Notes under the pieces: model-generated
Seen by the model: only the letters and a program-made list of their open reading frames with translations
Database searches by the model: none
What the model was told of the DNA's origin: nothing
Translations under genes and position numbers: made by a program
Source of the DNA: Paenibacillus mesophilus
GTDB taxonomy: Bacteria; Bacillota; Bacilli; Paenibacillales; NBRC-103111
NCBI RefSeq assembly: GCF_005938385.1
Contig: NZ_VCRA01000001.1
Coordinates: 62,001-126,000, forward strand
Direction of reading: 5' to 3'
DNA length: 64,000 bases
Part shown: piece after piece, positions 53,763 to 63,008 of the stretch
How positions within the stretch are numbered: the stretch's first letter is position 1
How the letters are laid out: every line of letters begins with the position of its first letter

Positions 53763-55376
53763 TTATCGGGAGCTGTCTTTGACGTCGCCGGGCGTGACGC
53801 CCCAATATTTGTGAAATAATCGCGAGAAATAGCCGACGTCCTTATAGCCGACCCGTTCGGCGGTATCGTACACTTTGCAGCCTTCTTGAAGCAGCCGTTT
53901 GGCGCGCTCCATCTTTTTGTCGATAACGTAATTGGAGAAAGGCTTTCCGACCTCCTGCTTGAACAGCCGGCTCAAATAGGAGGAGTTGACGAACAGCCGC
54001 TCCGCGACGTCGTGAAGCGATATTTCTTTGCCGATCTGCTCGTCGACGATAGCGAGCATTTGCCGGACCGTTTCGTGAACGGTGCCGCTCCGCTCCTTCT
54101 GCAAATAAGCGCAGTACCGGTTCACGAGCCGCAGCAGCCAGTCGAAAGCTTGCTCCCTCGTCTTCAGCCTGCTCAGATGGGCGTATACGTCGAAGTCGTC
54201 CTCCGCCACTTCGCGGATCGTCCAGCCTTGCTGGTGGATCAGCCTGGCGACGGTTCCGCCGAGCGCGATCAGCCGCTCCTGGACGTCCTCCGCCGAAGCG
54301 GTCGCGGCTGCGCCGCACGCAAGCAGCTTCTTCAGTACTTCCGCGGCTTTTTCCGCATGTCCCGTTTCCAAGCTCGACTCGAACATCTTCTCGAGCGAAA
54401 CCGGAGGAAGCATCCCCCGTCCCGCCGCACCGGTGTCCCGGTAAGGAATGACGATGTCGTTGCCGTGCACGATCCGTTCTTCGAGCGACTTGCGGGCTTG
54501 GCGGTACAGCAAGGCCAACTGCCCCGTACCATAGGCCGTACCGCTTATGCCGGCGCTTGCGGTCAGCTTCAGGCATTCCTTCGCGGTACCGGTCAGCTTG
54601 ACCGCAGCCGTATGAATGTGCAGCAGCAGTTGATTCGGATGGACGCCTTCCGGCGCCGCGAATACCGCCACGGTCGCGCCGGACCCGTCCCGGAAAACAC
54701 GCCAAGCCAAGCTGCCGAGCGACTCCTTCGCTATATCCGTCAGGGAAAACTGCAGCAGCGGATAGTCGTCCGCGCCCGGGCAAGATGCCGTCCCGGTCCC
54801 GCCGGCCGCGTCGATATCGATGACGGCTACGGCAAATGCCTCTGACGCAGGCCATACGATTTGCAGCTCCTGCCCCCGGCGAGCGAGATCGTCCTCGCCT
54901 AACGTGCCGGAAATCCATTGCTGCATAAACAGCTCCTGCAAATGAGGCAAATGCTGCCTCCACCTGCCGTGCAGCTCGGCCATATTATGCCGCCGCGCCA
55001 GCTCGCTGCGGATGCGGTCCGCGGCTTCAAGCACGGCGTTCAATATTTCCGTATCTCCGGCCGGCTTCAATAAATATCGGCTGATGCCGAGCTCCATCGC
55101 CTGCCGGGCGTAGCCGAAATTGTCGTGTCCGCTCAAGACGATGCAGCGGATATCCGGATCGATCCGGCGTGCCGCTTCGGCCAGCTCCAAGCCGTTCATT
55201 TTCGGCATATGGATGTCCAGCAGCACGAGCTCCGGTCTGCGCGATTCGATCCATTGCAGCGCTTCGCGTCCGTTCGCCGCCAGTCCTACGACCTCGATGT
55301 CGTGCTTCTCCCATGGAATATTGTTCGCCAGGCTGATCCGCAGCTTCTTCTCGTCCTCCACAATGAGCAGCTTCAT
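53763..55376 (-). CDS. YesN-type response regulator with AraC DNA-binding domain
   Basis: A 537 aa regulator. REC domain at residues 1-125 with KLLIVEDEKKLRISL, phosphoacceptor D55 in LVLLDIHMPK, and switch threonine/serine and lysine (VLSGHDNFGYAR, YLLKPAGD). Middle region of unknown fold. C-terminal AraC HTH pair: LHDVAERLFVNSSYLSRLF and DTAERVGYKDVGYFSRLFHK. Its start overlaps the kinase stop by 4 nt (ATGA), so the two are coupled. Predicted to activate the surrounding binding-protein and hydrolase genes. Confidence 0.95.
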   Translation of the reverse strand: MKLLIVEDEKKLRISLANNIPWEKHDIEVVGLAANGREALQWIESRRPELVLLDIHMPKMNGLELAEAARRIDPDIRCIVLSGHDNFGYARQAMELGISRYLLKPAGDTEILNAVLEAADRIRSELARRHNMAELHGRWRQHLPHLQELFMQQWISGTLGEDDLARRGQELQIVWPASEAFAVAVIDIDAAGGTGTASCPGADDYPLLQFSLTDIAKESLGSLAWRVFRDGSGATVAVFAAPEGVHPNQLLLHIHTAAVKLTGTAKECLKLTASAGISGTAYGTGQLALLYRQARKSLEERIVHGNDIVIPYRDTGAAGRGMLPPVSLEKMFESSLETGHAEKAAEVLKKLLACGAAATASAEDVQERLIALGGTVARLIHQQGWTIREVAEDDFDVYAHLSRLKTREQAFDWLLRLVNRYCAYLQKERSGTVHETVRQMLAIVDEQIGKEISLHDVAERLFVNSSYLSRLFKQEVGKPFSNYVIDKKMERAKRLLQEGCKVYDTAERVGYKDVGYFSRLFHKYWGVTPGDVKDSSR

Positions 55377-57253
55377 GACTGTACCTCCGATGTAAAATCA
55401 TCCGCATCTTCGCCTTCGTCCCGGACGCGACCCAGCGGAATCCGCAGCGTCACTCTCGTTCCGGATTGCTCCGCGCTGTCCAGCAGCAGCTCCGAGCTTT
55501 CCCCGTAATACAGCTTCATCCGGGCGACAACGTTGCGCAAACCGAAAAAATCGTCCCGGCCCGTACCATGGTCCGATTCGGTAAATGACATCGCCCGCTC
55601 TGCGCGCGCATGGCGGGCGAGCTGCTCCCGGATCGCCCAGAGACGATCGGCTGTCATGCCGCAGCCGTTATCCTCCACAGCTATGACGAGCATAGCGTCC
55701 TCTACCGCGCTCGCGACGCGAAGCAAGCCGGCATGCTCCAAGTCGGCAAAGCCGTGCAAAATCGCATTTTCCACCAAAGGCTGAAGCAGCAGCTTGAGCA
55801 GGCGCAAGTCCCGGCTGTCGTCCGAGATGTCATATTCGACGGAAAACTGCTCGGAGAAGCGGATTTGCTGCACCCGAATATAGTAATGGAGATGATGGAC
55901 CGTCTCCCCGAGCGTAAACGTCTCCTGCCCCTTGTTCAGGCTCAGGCGGAAAAATTTCGATAAATGGAGCACCATCTCGCTTATTTCCTCGGCATGATGC
56001 TCTTTGGCCGACCAATAGATCGAATCGAGCGTATTGTACAGAAAATGCGGATTGATCTGCGATTGCAAAAACTTCAGCTCGGTTTTGGACAGCAGCAGCT
56101 GCTGCTCGTAATGGCCTTGGATCAACCGGCGCTGGTCTTCCACCGTCCGGTTGAACGAAGCGATCAAATAGCCGAGCTCGTCGCGCCGTTTGCTCGCGAG
56201 ACGAATTTGCAAATTGCCTGTCCCGAGCTGTCTCATGCCGTAAGCAAGCTTCTCCAGCGGGGAAGAAATGCTGCGGTAGACGACCCACGAAATCCACAGC
56301 GCAAGCATGACGCTGATCGCGATAATCATATACGTACTCCACCGTACGGGTGTAGCCGGACGGTTAAGCTCCGATACCGGCTGCGCCATGACGATGGACC
56401 ATCCGGTAGCTTTCGACTTCGCCCGAATCATGAGCAACGGCTCGCCCGTATCGGCGGACGGCCTAATAATGGCGTCCTTGGCTTCATCGTCCCATTCCGG
56501 TATTCCCGAAGCGCCGGTTCGCGTGACAAGCGTGCCGCCTGCGGCGTACAAAAATATTTGCGCATCCCGGCTCGGTACGAGCGGTATAATCAGCTCGAGC
56601 AGCGTCTGCTTCTTGATCGTAACGACAAGCAGATTCGGCATGCTCCGCCGGGGCACCATGTCCATCGAACGCACCATCGATACGTTTGACGGATCGAAGA
56701 TGCCGTTCCATTCGTCGCGCCCTCCTGTCGGGAACGCCTCGCCCGGCACGACCGCGACGGTCAACCTGCCGCCCGATTGGCCGAGCCATCCGGCAATCCG
56801 GTCGTACCGTTCGGCATCCTCGAACCGTTTGCCGCCATAATTGGTGGATAGCAGCGCCCTCGACGGGGACAACAGCATTGACAAGTTGGACAGCAGCGGA
56901 TTGACGGTCGAGAAGCTGGTCATCGTCTTCAGCAGTTGCGCAAAGTCTAGCAGCGTTCCGGCCGAAGGCCGCTCCCCCGCCCGCTCGATCGTCGATACCG
57001 TCTGCGGATCGGTCGAGATGAGCTCCGCGAGCTCCTCCACGTTCCGCAGAGCAAGATCGATATAGCCGATCGCCGAATCGAGAGCCCCTTTCGTCCGAAG
57101 CGAAATCTGCTCCTCCAAGATGGTCTGCGACCGCATGTTCGCATATAAGCTGACCGCGACAAGCGGCAGCAAAATGAGCAAAAAGTAACAAGTCAGTCTG
57201 ACTTGAATATGCCGCGAAAATTTATCGTACAACCATCGTCCCCATCTCGTCAC
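55373..57253 (-). CDS. YesM-type sensor histidine kinase
   Basis: A 626 aa kinase: TM1 at about 18-40 (LTCYFLLILLPLVAVSLY), extracellular sensor to about 290, TM2 near 300 (TYMIIAISVMLALWISWVV), HAMP, then a His_kinase domain with the acceptor in NPHFLYNTLDSIYW and an HATPase domain with LVENAILHG and DNGCGMT. GTG start at 57253, 7 bp after AGGAG; the ATG at 57310 has no support. Pairs with the YesN regulator and lies just downstream of two binding-protein genes, which may deliver the signal. Confidence 0.95.
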   Translation of the reverse strand: MTRWGRWLYDKFSRHIQVRLTCYFLLILLPLVAVSLYANMRSQTILEEQISLRTKGALDSAIGYIDLALRNVEELAELISTDPQTVSTIERAGERPSAGTLLDFAQLLKTMTSFSTVNPLLSNLSMLLSPSRALLSTNYGGKRFEDAERYDRIAGWLGQSGGRLTVAVVPGEAFPTGGRDEWNGIFDPSNVSMVRSMDMVPRRSMPNLLVVTIKKQTLLELIIPLVPSRDAQIFLYAAGGTLVTRTGASGIPEWDDEAKDAIIRPSADTGEPLLMIRAKSKATGWSIVMAQPVSELNRPATPVRWSTYMIIAISVMLALWISWVVYRSISSPLEKLAYGMRQLGTGNLQIRLASKRRDELGYLIASFNRTVEDQRRLIQGHYEQQLLLSKTELKFLQSQINPHFLYNTLDSIYWSAKEHHAEEISEMVLHLSKFFRLSLNKGQETFTLGETVHHLHYYIRVQQIRFSEQFSVEYDISDDSRDLRLLKLLLQPLVENAILHGFADLEHAGLLRVASAVEDAMLVIAVEDNGCGMTADRLWAIREQLARHARAERAMSFTESDHGTGRDDFFGLRNVVARMKLYYGESSELLLDSAEQSGTRVTLRIPLGRVRDEGEDADDFTSEVQS

Positions 57254-57385
57254 GCCGGCTTCTCCTTCCGCGTTTGCCGGCTGCCGTCCCTCGCGGCGGC
57301 GCGCCGGCATTCCTTTCTTTCATTGTAAAGGAGATCATGGCGCGGCGGACAGCCGTTTTGCTCATGAAGCGCCGATACGGGGCTG

Positions 57386-58723
57386 TTACTTGCTGGAAGC
57401 TTTCTTGGCCGCTATATCGATATTGGCTTTCTCCTCGGCTTCCCGCAGAGCGGTGCTGACATCTTTTTCTCCGAGCGCGACCGAATTGAACGCCGCGTAC
57501 AACGGAGCGGTCGCCAAATTCATATACGGGCTGAGCGTGATCGGCGAGGCGTATTGATCGGGTACGACCCCTTTGACGTTTTTGCCCGCGAGAGCAGGGA
57601 TATTTTTGCCCATCTGGTCTTTGTATTGCTTATCTTTCAATACCGGAATATAGCCTTGGTCGATCAGCGTCTTCTGGTACTCCTCCGACGTCAGCCAAGA
57701 GATGACCTGGAACGCCGCTTCCCGGTTTTTGCTGCTGTTCGGCACGGCATAATAGGTCGAATAAGGAGCGGAGCCGACTCTCTTCACTTCGGGCAGCAGC
57801 GGCAGCGACACGATATCCCAGTTCGTCGTATCCGGCGGGAACGACGAACCGCCGATCATCGCCATCATCGCCACGTTTTTGTTTTTGTTGAACGCCGTGG
57901 ACGGGCTGTTTAATTCGTCGATCGTCGTTTCGTTGCCTGGGATTTGGTAAAACCGCACCATGTTGTTGAATATTTTTTTCCAATTGTCGCTGTTCAGAAC
58001 CGCCTTCTCCGTCTTCGGGTCGACCAATTCCTGCGAATATTGGTTCATGAGCGCGAGGTGGCTGAACGAGACGCCGAAGCCTTTGTATTTCGCGCCGCCG
58101 TCCGTCCGCGTCATCTTCTTGGCCAGCTCATATACTTCGTCCCAGGTCATGTTGTCTTTCGGGTAGGCGACGCCGAACTTGTCGAATAAGTCTTTGTTGT
58201 AGAACATCGCCGTCGTCGAAACTTGCACCGGCAGTCCGTACAGCTTGCCGCCGGAAAGCTTGCGCATCCCTTCCACCGCCATAGGCTCGAGCTTGTTCAA
58301 ATCGTATTTGTTTTGCTGGATCAGATCGGTAATGTCTTTGCCGAGTCCGAGCTCCACGATGTCCGCTATCGTTCCCGAGGATGCGTTGATAATATCGATG
58401 CTCGTGCCGGACGCGATCAGATCGGCCAGCATCGTCCCTTTGTCGCGCCAATACACTTTGAACGTGACGTTCGGGAATTTCTCCTTGAGCGACTTACCGA
58501 CTCCTTTCATGAAAGATTCCTGAGAGTAGCCTCCGGCGTTCAAGTAATACGTCAGTTCGATCGGCTGATCGAGCTTCGAATACGGATTTGCCGGCGCCTC
58601 GGTCGGCTTCGGCTGCACCGCCGTTCCCTTATCGGTTTCACCGCCCGTCTTCGTCCCATTGCAAGCGCTTACGAATGCGATCGATAGTACGAGCAAACCA
58701 GTTGTCCATGTTCTCCGTTGCAT
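57386..58723 (-). CDS. ABC transporter sugar-binding lipoprotein
   Basis: A 445 aa family-1 binding protein with signal MQRRTWTTGLLVLSIAFVSAC ending in lipobox VSAC (21 residues; first 20 are the signal). Contains MFYNKDLFDKFGVAYPKDN near residue 190 and tail ALREAEEKANIDIAAK. Paralogue of the proteins at 10125 and 15804. The ATG at 58723 follows AAAGGGG. Second of a large-plus-small binding-protein pair; followed by the YesM kinase. No permeases nearby. Confidence 0.9.
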   Translation of the reverse strand: MQRRTWTTGLLVLSIAFVSACNGTKTGGETDKGTAVQPKPTEAPANPYSKLDQPIELTYYLNAGGYSQESFMKGVGKSLKEKFPNVTFKVYWRDKGTMLADLIASGTSIDIINASSGTIADIVELGLGKDITDLIQQNKYDLNKLEPMAVEGMRKLSGGKLYGLPVQVSTTAMFYNKDLFDKFGVAYPKDNMTWDEVYELAKKMTRTDGGAKYKGFGVSFSHLALMNQYSQELVDPKTEKAVLNSDNWKKIFNNMVRFYQIPGNETTIDELNSPSTAFNKNKNVAMMAMIGGSSFPPDTTNWDIVSLPLLPEVKRVGSAPYSTYYAVPNSSKNREAAFQVISWLTSEEYQKTLIDQGYIPVLKDKQYKDQMGKNIPALAGKNVKGVVPDQYASPITLSPYMNLATAPLYAAFNSVALGEKDVSTALREAEEKANIDIAAKKASSK

Positions 58724-58767
58724 GTTGATTGCCCCTTTCCCTTTTTCCGCTGTGCGTTCCGGTTCCG

Positions 58768-58851
58768 TTATACAGTCGTTGCCGTGTTCGTTTTCCGCTT
58801 TTTTGCCCGGTTTCTCAAGCCGCGCAGTGGGCTTGATTCGGGCTTCGGCAT
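58768..58851 (-). CDS. Possible small basic peptide after perfect ribosome site
   Basis: AAAGGAGGTGATGCC around 58861-58847 is a near-perfect anti-16S match. The ATG overlapping it opens a 27-codon frame for a basic peptide (10 of 27 residues are K or R). Spacing is too short for normal initiation, and the site may simply be part of the leader of the 58723 gene. Confidence 0.2.
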   Translation of the reverse strand: MPKPESSPLRGLRNRAKKRKTNTATTV

Positions 58852-58929
58852 CACCTCCTTTCATTTTAGAAATCGATTTCTTAATATCGTCGCAAGACCG
58901 CTTTTCGGCGTCTCTTGCGGTTTATCCCG

Positions 58930-60480
58930 TTATTTTTTCTTGTTCCTGCCCGCATACCAGGCGTTCACTTCGGCGGTCATTTGTTCGCCGCCCGCTTTAT
59001 ACCATCGTTCGACGAACACGTCGAATTCGGACAAAGGCAGCGCCCCCGCGACAATTTTGGTGAACGTCTCTTGCATGTCCTTTTCCAGATTCGCCCCGTA
59101 TATGCCCATGGCCGGTACCGTCGTTCCGGTGAAATCGCTCTTGATCAAGTTTTCGCCGATGCGGCTCAAATTCTCGTTCAAGCGGAACTGCATGCCCAGT
59201 CCGTCCAGCCGGTCCTTCGTTACCCCCGGTTCAGCAATGTCCGCCAGATTGGAATAGACGCCTCGGTAAAAATGTTTGTTGTGCTCCGCGAAATCGATGA
59301 CCATTTTCCCGTCTTTGCGGGTCCATATTTCATTCTCGAAACCGAGCTTGATGTCCCTGTATCCTGCTCCCGACAAAAAATCGAGCAGCTTCACGGCGCC
59401 TGCCGCATTGGCGGCGGCTGCCGGAACGACGCTATAATAGCGCACCGGCTGGGAAGCGTTCGTGCCTTTGCGGCCGTCCCGGCCGACCGGGAAATCGAGC
59501 GGGATCCATTCCGCCTTCGGATCGTTCAGACGGTTATCCAAGATCGGTCCGCGCGTATCGGACCAAGAAGCGGCATACAGCCCGATTTTGCCGTTCGCGA
59601 TTTTCTCGTTGAATACGGCCGTCTTGTTCAGCATGAACTGCTGATCCAGCAGCTTTTCCTTGTATAGCTTGGCCATGAAAGCGAGAGCTTCCTTTGTCTC
59701 CGGCAGCACGGTACCGTTTACTAGCCGTCCGTCCCGCTCGTACCAGGCCAAGATCGATACTTGCGTTCCGAATGCGCCGAACAGCGGCGACGCGCCCCCC
59801 ATATTTTCGCGGATCGATAAGCCGGCCGTGTCATCCTTGCCGTTGCCGTCCGGATCTTGTTCCGCGAACGCCCTCATGACCGCATAATACTCGTCGAGCG
59901 TTGTGGGGGGCTGCAGACCGAGACGGTCCAGCCAATCTTTGCGCGTGTACATCAAATATCCGCCGGGTGCTTCATTCAGGCTCGGAATCGCATAGATGCG
60001 CCCGTCAACCGTCACTTGGTCCCACGCCTCTTGCGGGAACCGCTTGCGCAAGCCGGGGGCGTACCGGTCGATCAGCTCATCCAGCGGCATAAGCGCTTGC
60101 CGGTTGACGTAATGAACGAACCAGTTCGCATTGCTGGTGCTGATCAGATCGGGTATGTCGTCGGATGCCATAATGACGTTAAGCTTCGCGTCGAATCCGT
60201 CGCTTGGCGGTATCGTGAACCTGACATCGAGATTCGTGCGCTTGCGGATGTTCTCGATATACGGATTGCTGTCAATATCCATTCCTTCGGGATATTTGGC
60301 GTTCAGGCCGTTGGCGACGACGCGTACCGTCGGGGGTACCCCGCTTCCGGGTTCCGCCGCCTTCCCTCCTGCCGATCCGGCGTCCCCCTCTGCCCGGCAT
60401 CCCGCGATCAAGCATGTTCCCAGCAGTATCCAGATTGCCGGTGCTGCCCGGATCGCCGCCATGCGCCTTGCTGCGTCCAT
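58930..60480 (-). CDS. LplA-like large solute-binding lipoprotein
   Basis: A 516 aa binding protein. Signal with lipobox LIAGC near residue 26. Mature start has a long linker, then ANGLNAKYPEGMDIDSNPYI, DPDGNGKDDTAGLSI near 255, and a WYAGRNKKK end. Counterpart of the gene at 11491: in both places a large LplA-type protein is followed by a ~445 aa family-1 protein and a membrane-linked AraC/YesMN regulator. AAGGGAG about 11 bp before the ATG. Heads the run that ends at 45384. Confidence 0.87.
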   Translation of the reverse strand: MDAARRMAAIRAAPAIWILLGTCLIAGCRAEGDAGSAGGKAAEPGSGVPPTVRVVANGLNAKYPEGMDIDSNPYIENIRKRTNLDVRFTIPPSDGFDAKLNVIMASDDIPDLISTSNANWFVHYVNRQALMPLDELIDRYAPGLRKRFPQEAWDQVTVDGRIYAIPSLNEAPGGYLMYTRKDWLDRLGLQPPTTLDEYYAVMRAFAEQDPDGNGKDDTAGLSIRENMGGASPLFGAFGTQVSILAWYERDGRLVNGTVLPETKEALAFMAKLYKEKLLDQQFMLNKTAVFNEKIANGKIGLYAASWSDTRGPILDNRLNDPKAEWIPLDFPVGRDGRKGTNASQPVRYYSVVPAAAANAAGAVKLLDFLSGAGYRDIKLGFENEIWTRKDGKMVIDFAEHNKHFYRGVYSNLADIAEPGVTKDRLDGLGMQFRLNENLSRIGENLIKSDFTGTTVPAMGIYGANLEKDMQETFTKIVAGALPLSEFDVFVERWYKAGGEQMTAEVNAWYAGRNKKK

Positions 60481-60943
60481 ATGCCGATCATCTCCCTTTG
60501 TCGTATGCCTCTACTATAGCAGTATGTCGCAATATCCGCATACGAGTCGGCACCGCCGGATAACTTAATTGTAGAAGAGCGGGTGGAGTACCGCCATATG
60601 ACCGATATGACATCATCATGGACTTTCATGACATCCGTAAAAAAAGCCGCTGACAAACAACGAACCGAATTTGCTTATTTGTGAACCTCATGGCGCTGTT
60701 CGGCTCTACTTCTCGGCAATTGGGGAAATAGTGAACCTGGAGCAATTATTACTTAACTTAAGTTCAGTATTAGTAAAATTTGGATCGCTATTTACTGAAC
60801 AAGCCCATCTTGCAAACGATTAGCGCAATAGTGTTCAGTAAAAGTGAAATATGGTTCGTTACAGCCAATAACCAATTCAGAATGAAAAAAAACCCGTATC
60901 GGATAGATACGGGGAGATGCGTCATACGAACAAATATAAGAGC
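60481..60943. other. 463 bp intergenic region with degenerate alternating repeats
   Basis: No gene. A TATAGT at 60521-60516 region (minus strand) may be the -10 for the 60480 gene. Between 60680 and 60860 short motifs recur in both orientations: GTGAACCT twice (near 60682 and 60732), GTTCAGTA at 60772 and 60833, and its inverse TTTACTGAAC at 60791. No spacing regularity of a CRISPR array. Confidence 0.45.
60884..60914 (-). terminator. Terminator of nag operon
   Basis: Perfect 8 bp stem CCCGTATC / GATACGGG with 5 nt loop and a U8 tract on the minus strand, 30 bp after the nagB-like stop. Confidence 0.85.
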
Positions 60944-61693
60944 TTAAGCGTTCTGCACAGCCGCGGAATCAAGCAGCGAAGCCGATTCGCGATCGAGGTA
61001 AAGCGTCCAATCCGTGTGTGTCTTCAGCATCGTGGAAGGCACTTGATTCGTAAGATCGTTCTCCATAGTCAGCTTGATCGCGTTCGCTTTCACTTTGTGC
61101 GGCACGCAGGAGATGATCGTATTCGCCTGCATGATCTGATGAACCGTCATCGAGATCGCATGCTTCGGCACGTCGTCGATCGTGGCGAACCAGCCTTCTC
61201 CGACCTGTTGTTTCTTGCAGTCGTCATCCAAATCGACGACGATGTACGCCTCTCTCGTATCGAAATCGGCCGGAGGATCGTTGAACGCGATATGGCTGTT
61301 CTCGCCGATGCCGATCAAGGACAAATCGATCGGCTCCCTACGAAGCTCCTCGGTCAAAGCTTTAATGTTGGCCGTCACGTCGCCTTCGCCGTTGACATAA
61401 AAAACGCGTCCGACGGGCACGATATCGGCAAACCGTTCCTTCAAATATTTGCGGAAGCTGGCTATGTGCGTTTGCGGCAAGCCGACGTATTCATCCAGGT
61501 GAAACATTTCGACTTTATCCCATTCGATCGATTGTTTGACGAACGCTTGAATAAATTGAAATTGCGAAGCGCCTGTGGACAGCACGATACGCGCCTTCCC
61601 TTTGGCCGCGATGGCGCCGCGAATGACTTCCGCCGCCTGCTTCGCCGCAGCCTCCCCCAATTGCTCCGGTGTTTCCGAAATTATGACTGTCAT
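60944..61693 (-). CDS. Glucosamine-6-phosphate deaminase-like protein, variant active site
   Basis: A 249 aa NagB/RpiA-fold sugar-phosphate isomerase. VLSTGASQFQFIQAF phosphate loop near residue 38, HLDEYVG near 65 with the catalytic aspartate, and GIGENSHIAFNDPP near 130. In E. coli NagB the last motif is NDGHIAFNEP; here the aspartate of the Asp-His dyad is asparagine and glycine is serine, so the protein belongs to a divergent subgroup. Likely interconverts an amino-sugar phosphate and its ketose, but the substrate may not be GlcN6P. GGGAGG 8 bp before the ATG. Confidence 0.85.
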   Translation of the reverse strand: MTVIISETPEQLGEAAAKQAAEVIRGAIAAKGKARIVLSTGASQFQFIQAFVKQSIEWDKVEMFHLDEYVGLPQTHIASFRKYLKERFADIVPVGRVFYVNGEGDVTANIKALTEELRREPIDLSLIGIGENSHIAFNDPPADFDTREAYIVVDLDDDCKKQQVGEGWFATIDDVPKHAISMTVHQIMQANTIISCVPHKVKANAIKLTMENDLTNQVPSTMLKTHTDWTLYLDRESASLLDSAAVQNA

Positions 61694-61720
61694 CCCGTTA
61701 TCCTCCCATGTACGTATAAG

Positions 61721-62947
61721 TCAGCTTGTTACCGTTTCTTTGAGCAAATCCTCGATGACGACCTGCTTGCTGCCGGCGATCGAAAGGTTCGCGGCCGCTC
61801 CGATCAAGAGCGACATCGCTCCCGCCCGGGAACCCGCCATTTGACCGAGCGGATCGGCCACGTCGCCTACGAAAATCATCCGGCGCAAACGTTGGTCGCC
61901 GCCGCCGTGCGCGCCGCCGGCCTTGCGGCTTTGAAGCGTAATCAGCTCGTTGTTGCGATTGTAGATGCGAATGTAATTGTTCGGATCGTCGTGACCGGGA
62001 CCGCTGTGGTTGTCTTCCGCTTCGATCCGGCCTTTCGTGCCCACGAATGTCGCTTTCCAGCCTTCGTACGGGCTGTATGCGTTCAGCGAGTACGACATCT
62101 GCGTGCCTTTCTTGTATTTGACGCTGAGCGACATCGTATCGTAAATGTCGATATCTTCGCCGAACACGCATTGATCCCGGAAATATCCGTCGTGTACCTC
62201 CGCTTCCTTGTAGAACGATCTCGTAAATTCGTTGGCCGATATATCCAAGTGGAATTCGCAGGTGCTCGTATGAGAGCAGGTCGAGCAAGTATGGCCCCGT
62301 TCTTCCCGCGTCGGGCCGTAGAACAGCCGCGAGCCGTTGGCATACACCGTCTCCGGCTCATCGTTCAGCCACCAGTTGACCATGTCGAAATGATGCGTAG
62401 ACTTGTGAAGCAGCAGACCGCCGCTGTTTTTCATTTGCCGGTGCCAACGACGGAAATAATCGGCGCCGTGCCTCGTATCAAGCGACCAGTTCAGTGAGAC
62501 GTGAAGAATGTCTCCGATCGTCCCTTCCTTGAGAAGCTCCTTGATGCGGACGACATAAGGCATGAACCGGCAGTTGAACGTGACGATGACCCGCTTGCCC
62601 GTACGCTTCTCGGCCTCGATAATCGCGCGGCACTTCTCGGCGTCGGTCGTCATCGGCTTCTCGGATATGGCGTCGCATCCGGCTTCAAGCGTGCGGATGA
62701 TGTAATAGTCGTGCAGATGGTCCGGCGTCGTTACGATAACGGCATCCGGCTTGGCCACGCTGATCATCGTATCGAAATCGTCGAAGATCGGGGTGTTGCC
62801 CGCTTGCTCGCTCAAAATTCGGGCCCGCACGGGATTGACGTCGTAAACCCCGACCAGCTCCGCAACTCCCTTCAGCTCGGATGCGAAAGGTTTGGCAAAC
62901 ATGCCGAGCGCTCTTCCGCCTGCACCGACGATAGCGTATTTCTTCAT
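61721..62947 (-). CDS. Gfo/Idh/MocA family dehydrogenase with CxxC cluster
   Basis: A 408 aa protein: YAIVGAGGRALGMFAKPF Rossmann start, EKP motif AISEKPMTTDA near residue 97, and substrate domain GGLLLHKSTHHFDMVNWWL near 180. Unusual insertion HTCSTCSHTSTCEFH near 228 with three or more cysteines that could bind metal, and HGGGDQRLRRM near 345. Placed between nagB-like and nagA-like genes (gaps 27 and 61 bp), so it should act on an amino-sugar derivative, by oxidation or by NAD-dependent glycosidic bond cleavage as in GH4/GH109 enzymes (inference). Confidence 0.88.
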   Translation of the reverse strand: MKKYAIVGAGGRALGMFAKPFASELKGVAELVGVYDVNPVRARILSEQAGNTPIFDDFDTMISVAKPDAVIVTTPDHLHDYYIIRTLEAGCDAISEKPMTTDAEKCRAIIEAEKRTGKRVIVTFNCRFMPYVVRIKELLKEGTIGDILHVSLNWSLDTRHGADYFRRWHRQMKNSGGLLLHKSTHHFDMVNWWLNDEPETVYANGSRLFYGPTREERGHTCSTCSHTSTCEFHLDISANEFTRSFYKEAEVHDGYFRDQCVFGEDIDIYDTMSLSVKYKKGTQMSYSLNAYSPYEGWKATFVGTKGRIEAEDNHSGPGHDDPNNYIRIYNRNNELITLQSRKAGGAHGGGDQRLRRMIFVGDVADPLGQMAGSRAGAMSLLIGAAANLSIAGSKQVVIEDLLKETVTS

Positions 62948-63008
62948 TTGAGTTCACTCTCTCCCCTGAAATATTCGGCGGCCGCGTCCCGGTCCCGCCT
63001 CATCCCCG

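Noticed and set aside
60680..60860. CRISPR array
   Set aside because: Repeats are short, degenerate, in both orientations and irregularly spaced; no cas genes in the window.
60917..62497. 526-codon open frame on the plus strand
   Set aside because: Antisense shadow of the nagB-like and Gfo/Idh/MocA genes; high GC and codon bias open the complementary frame. No ribosome site and composition rich in R, H and V as expected for a shadow.
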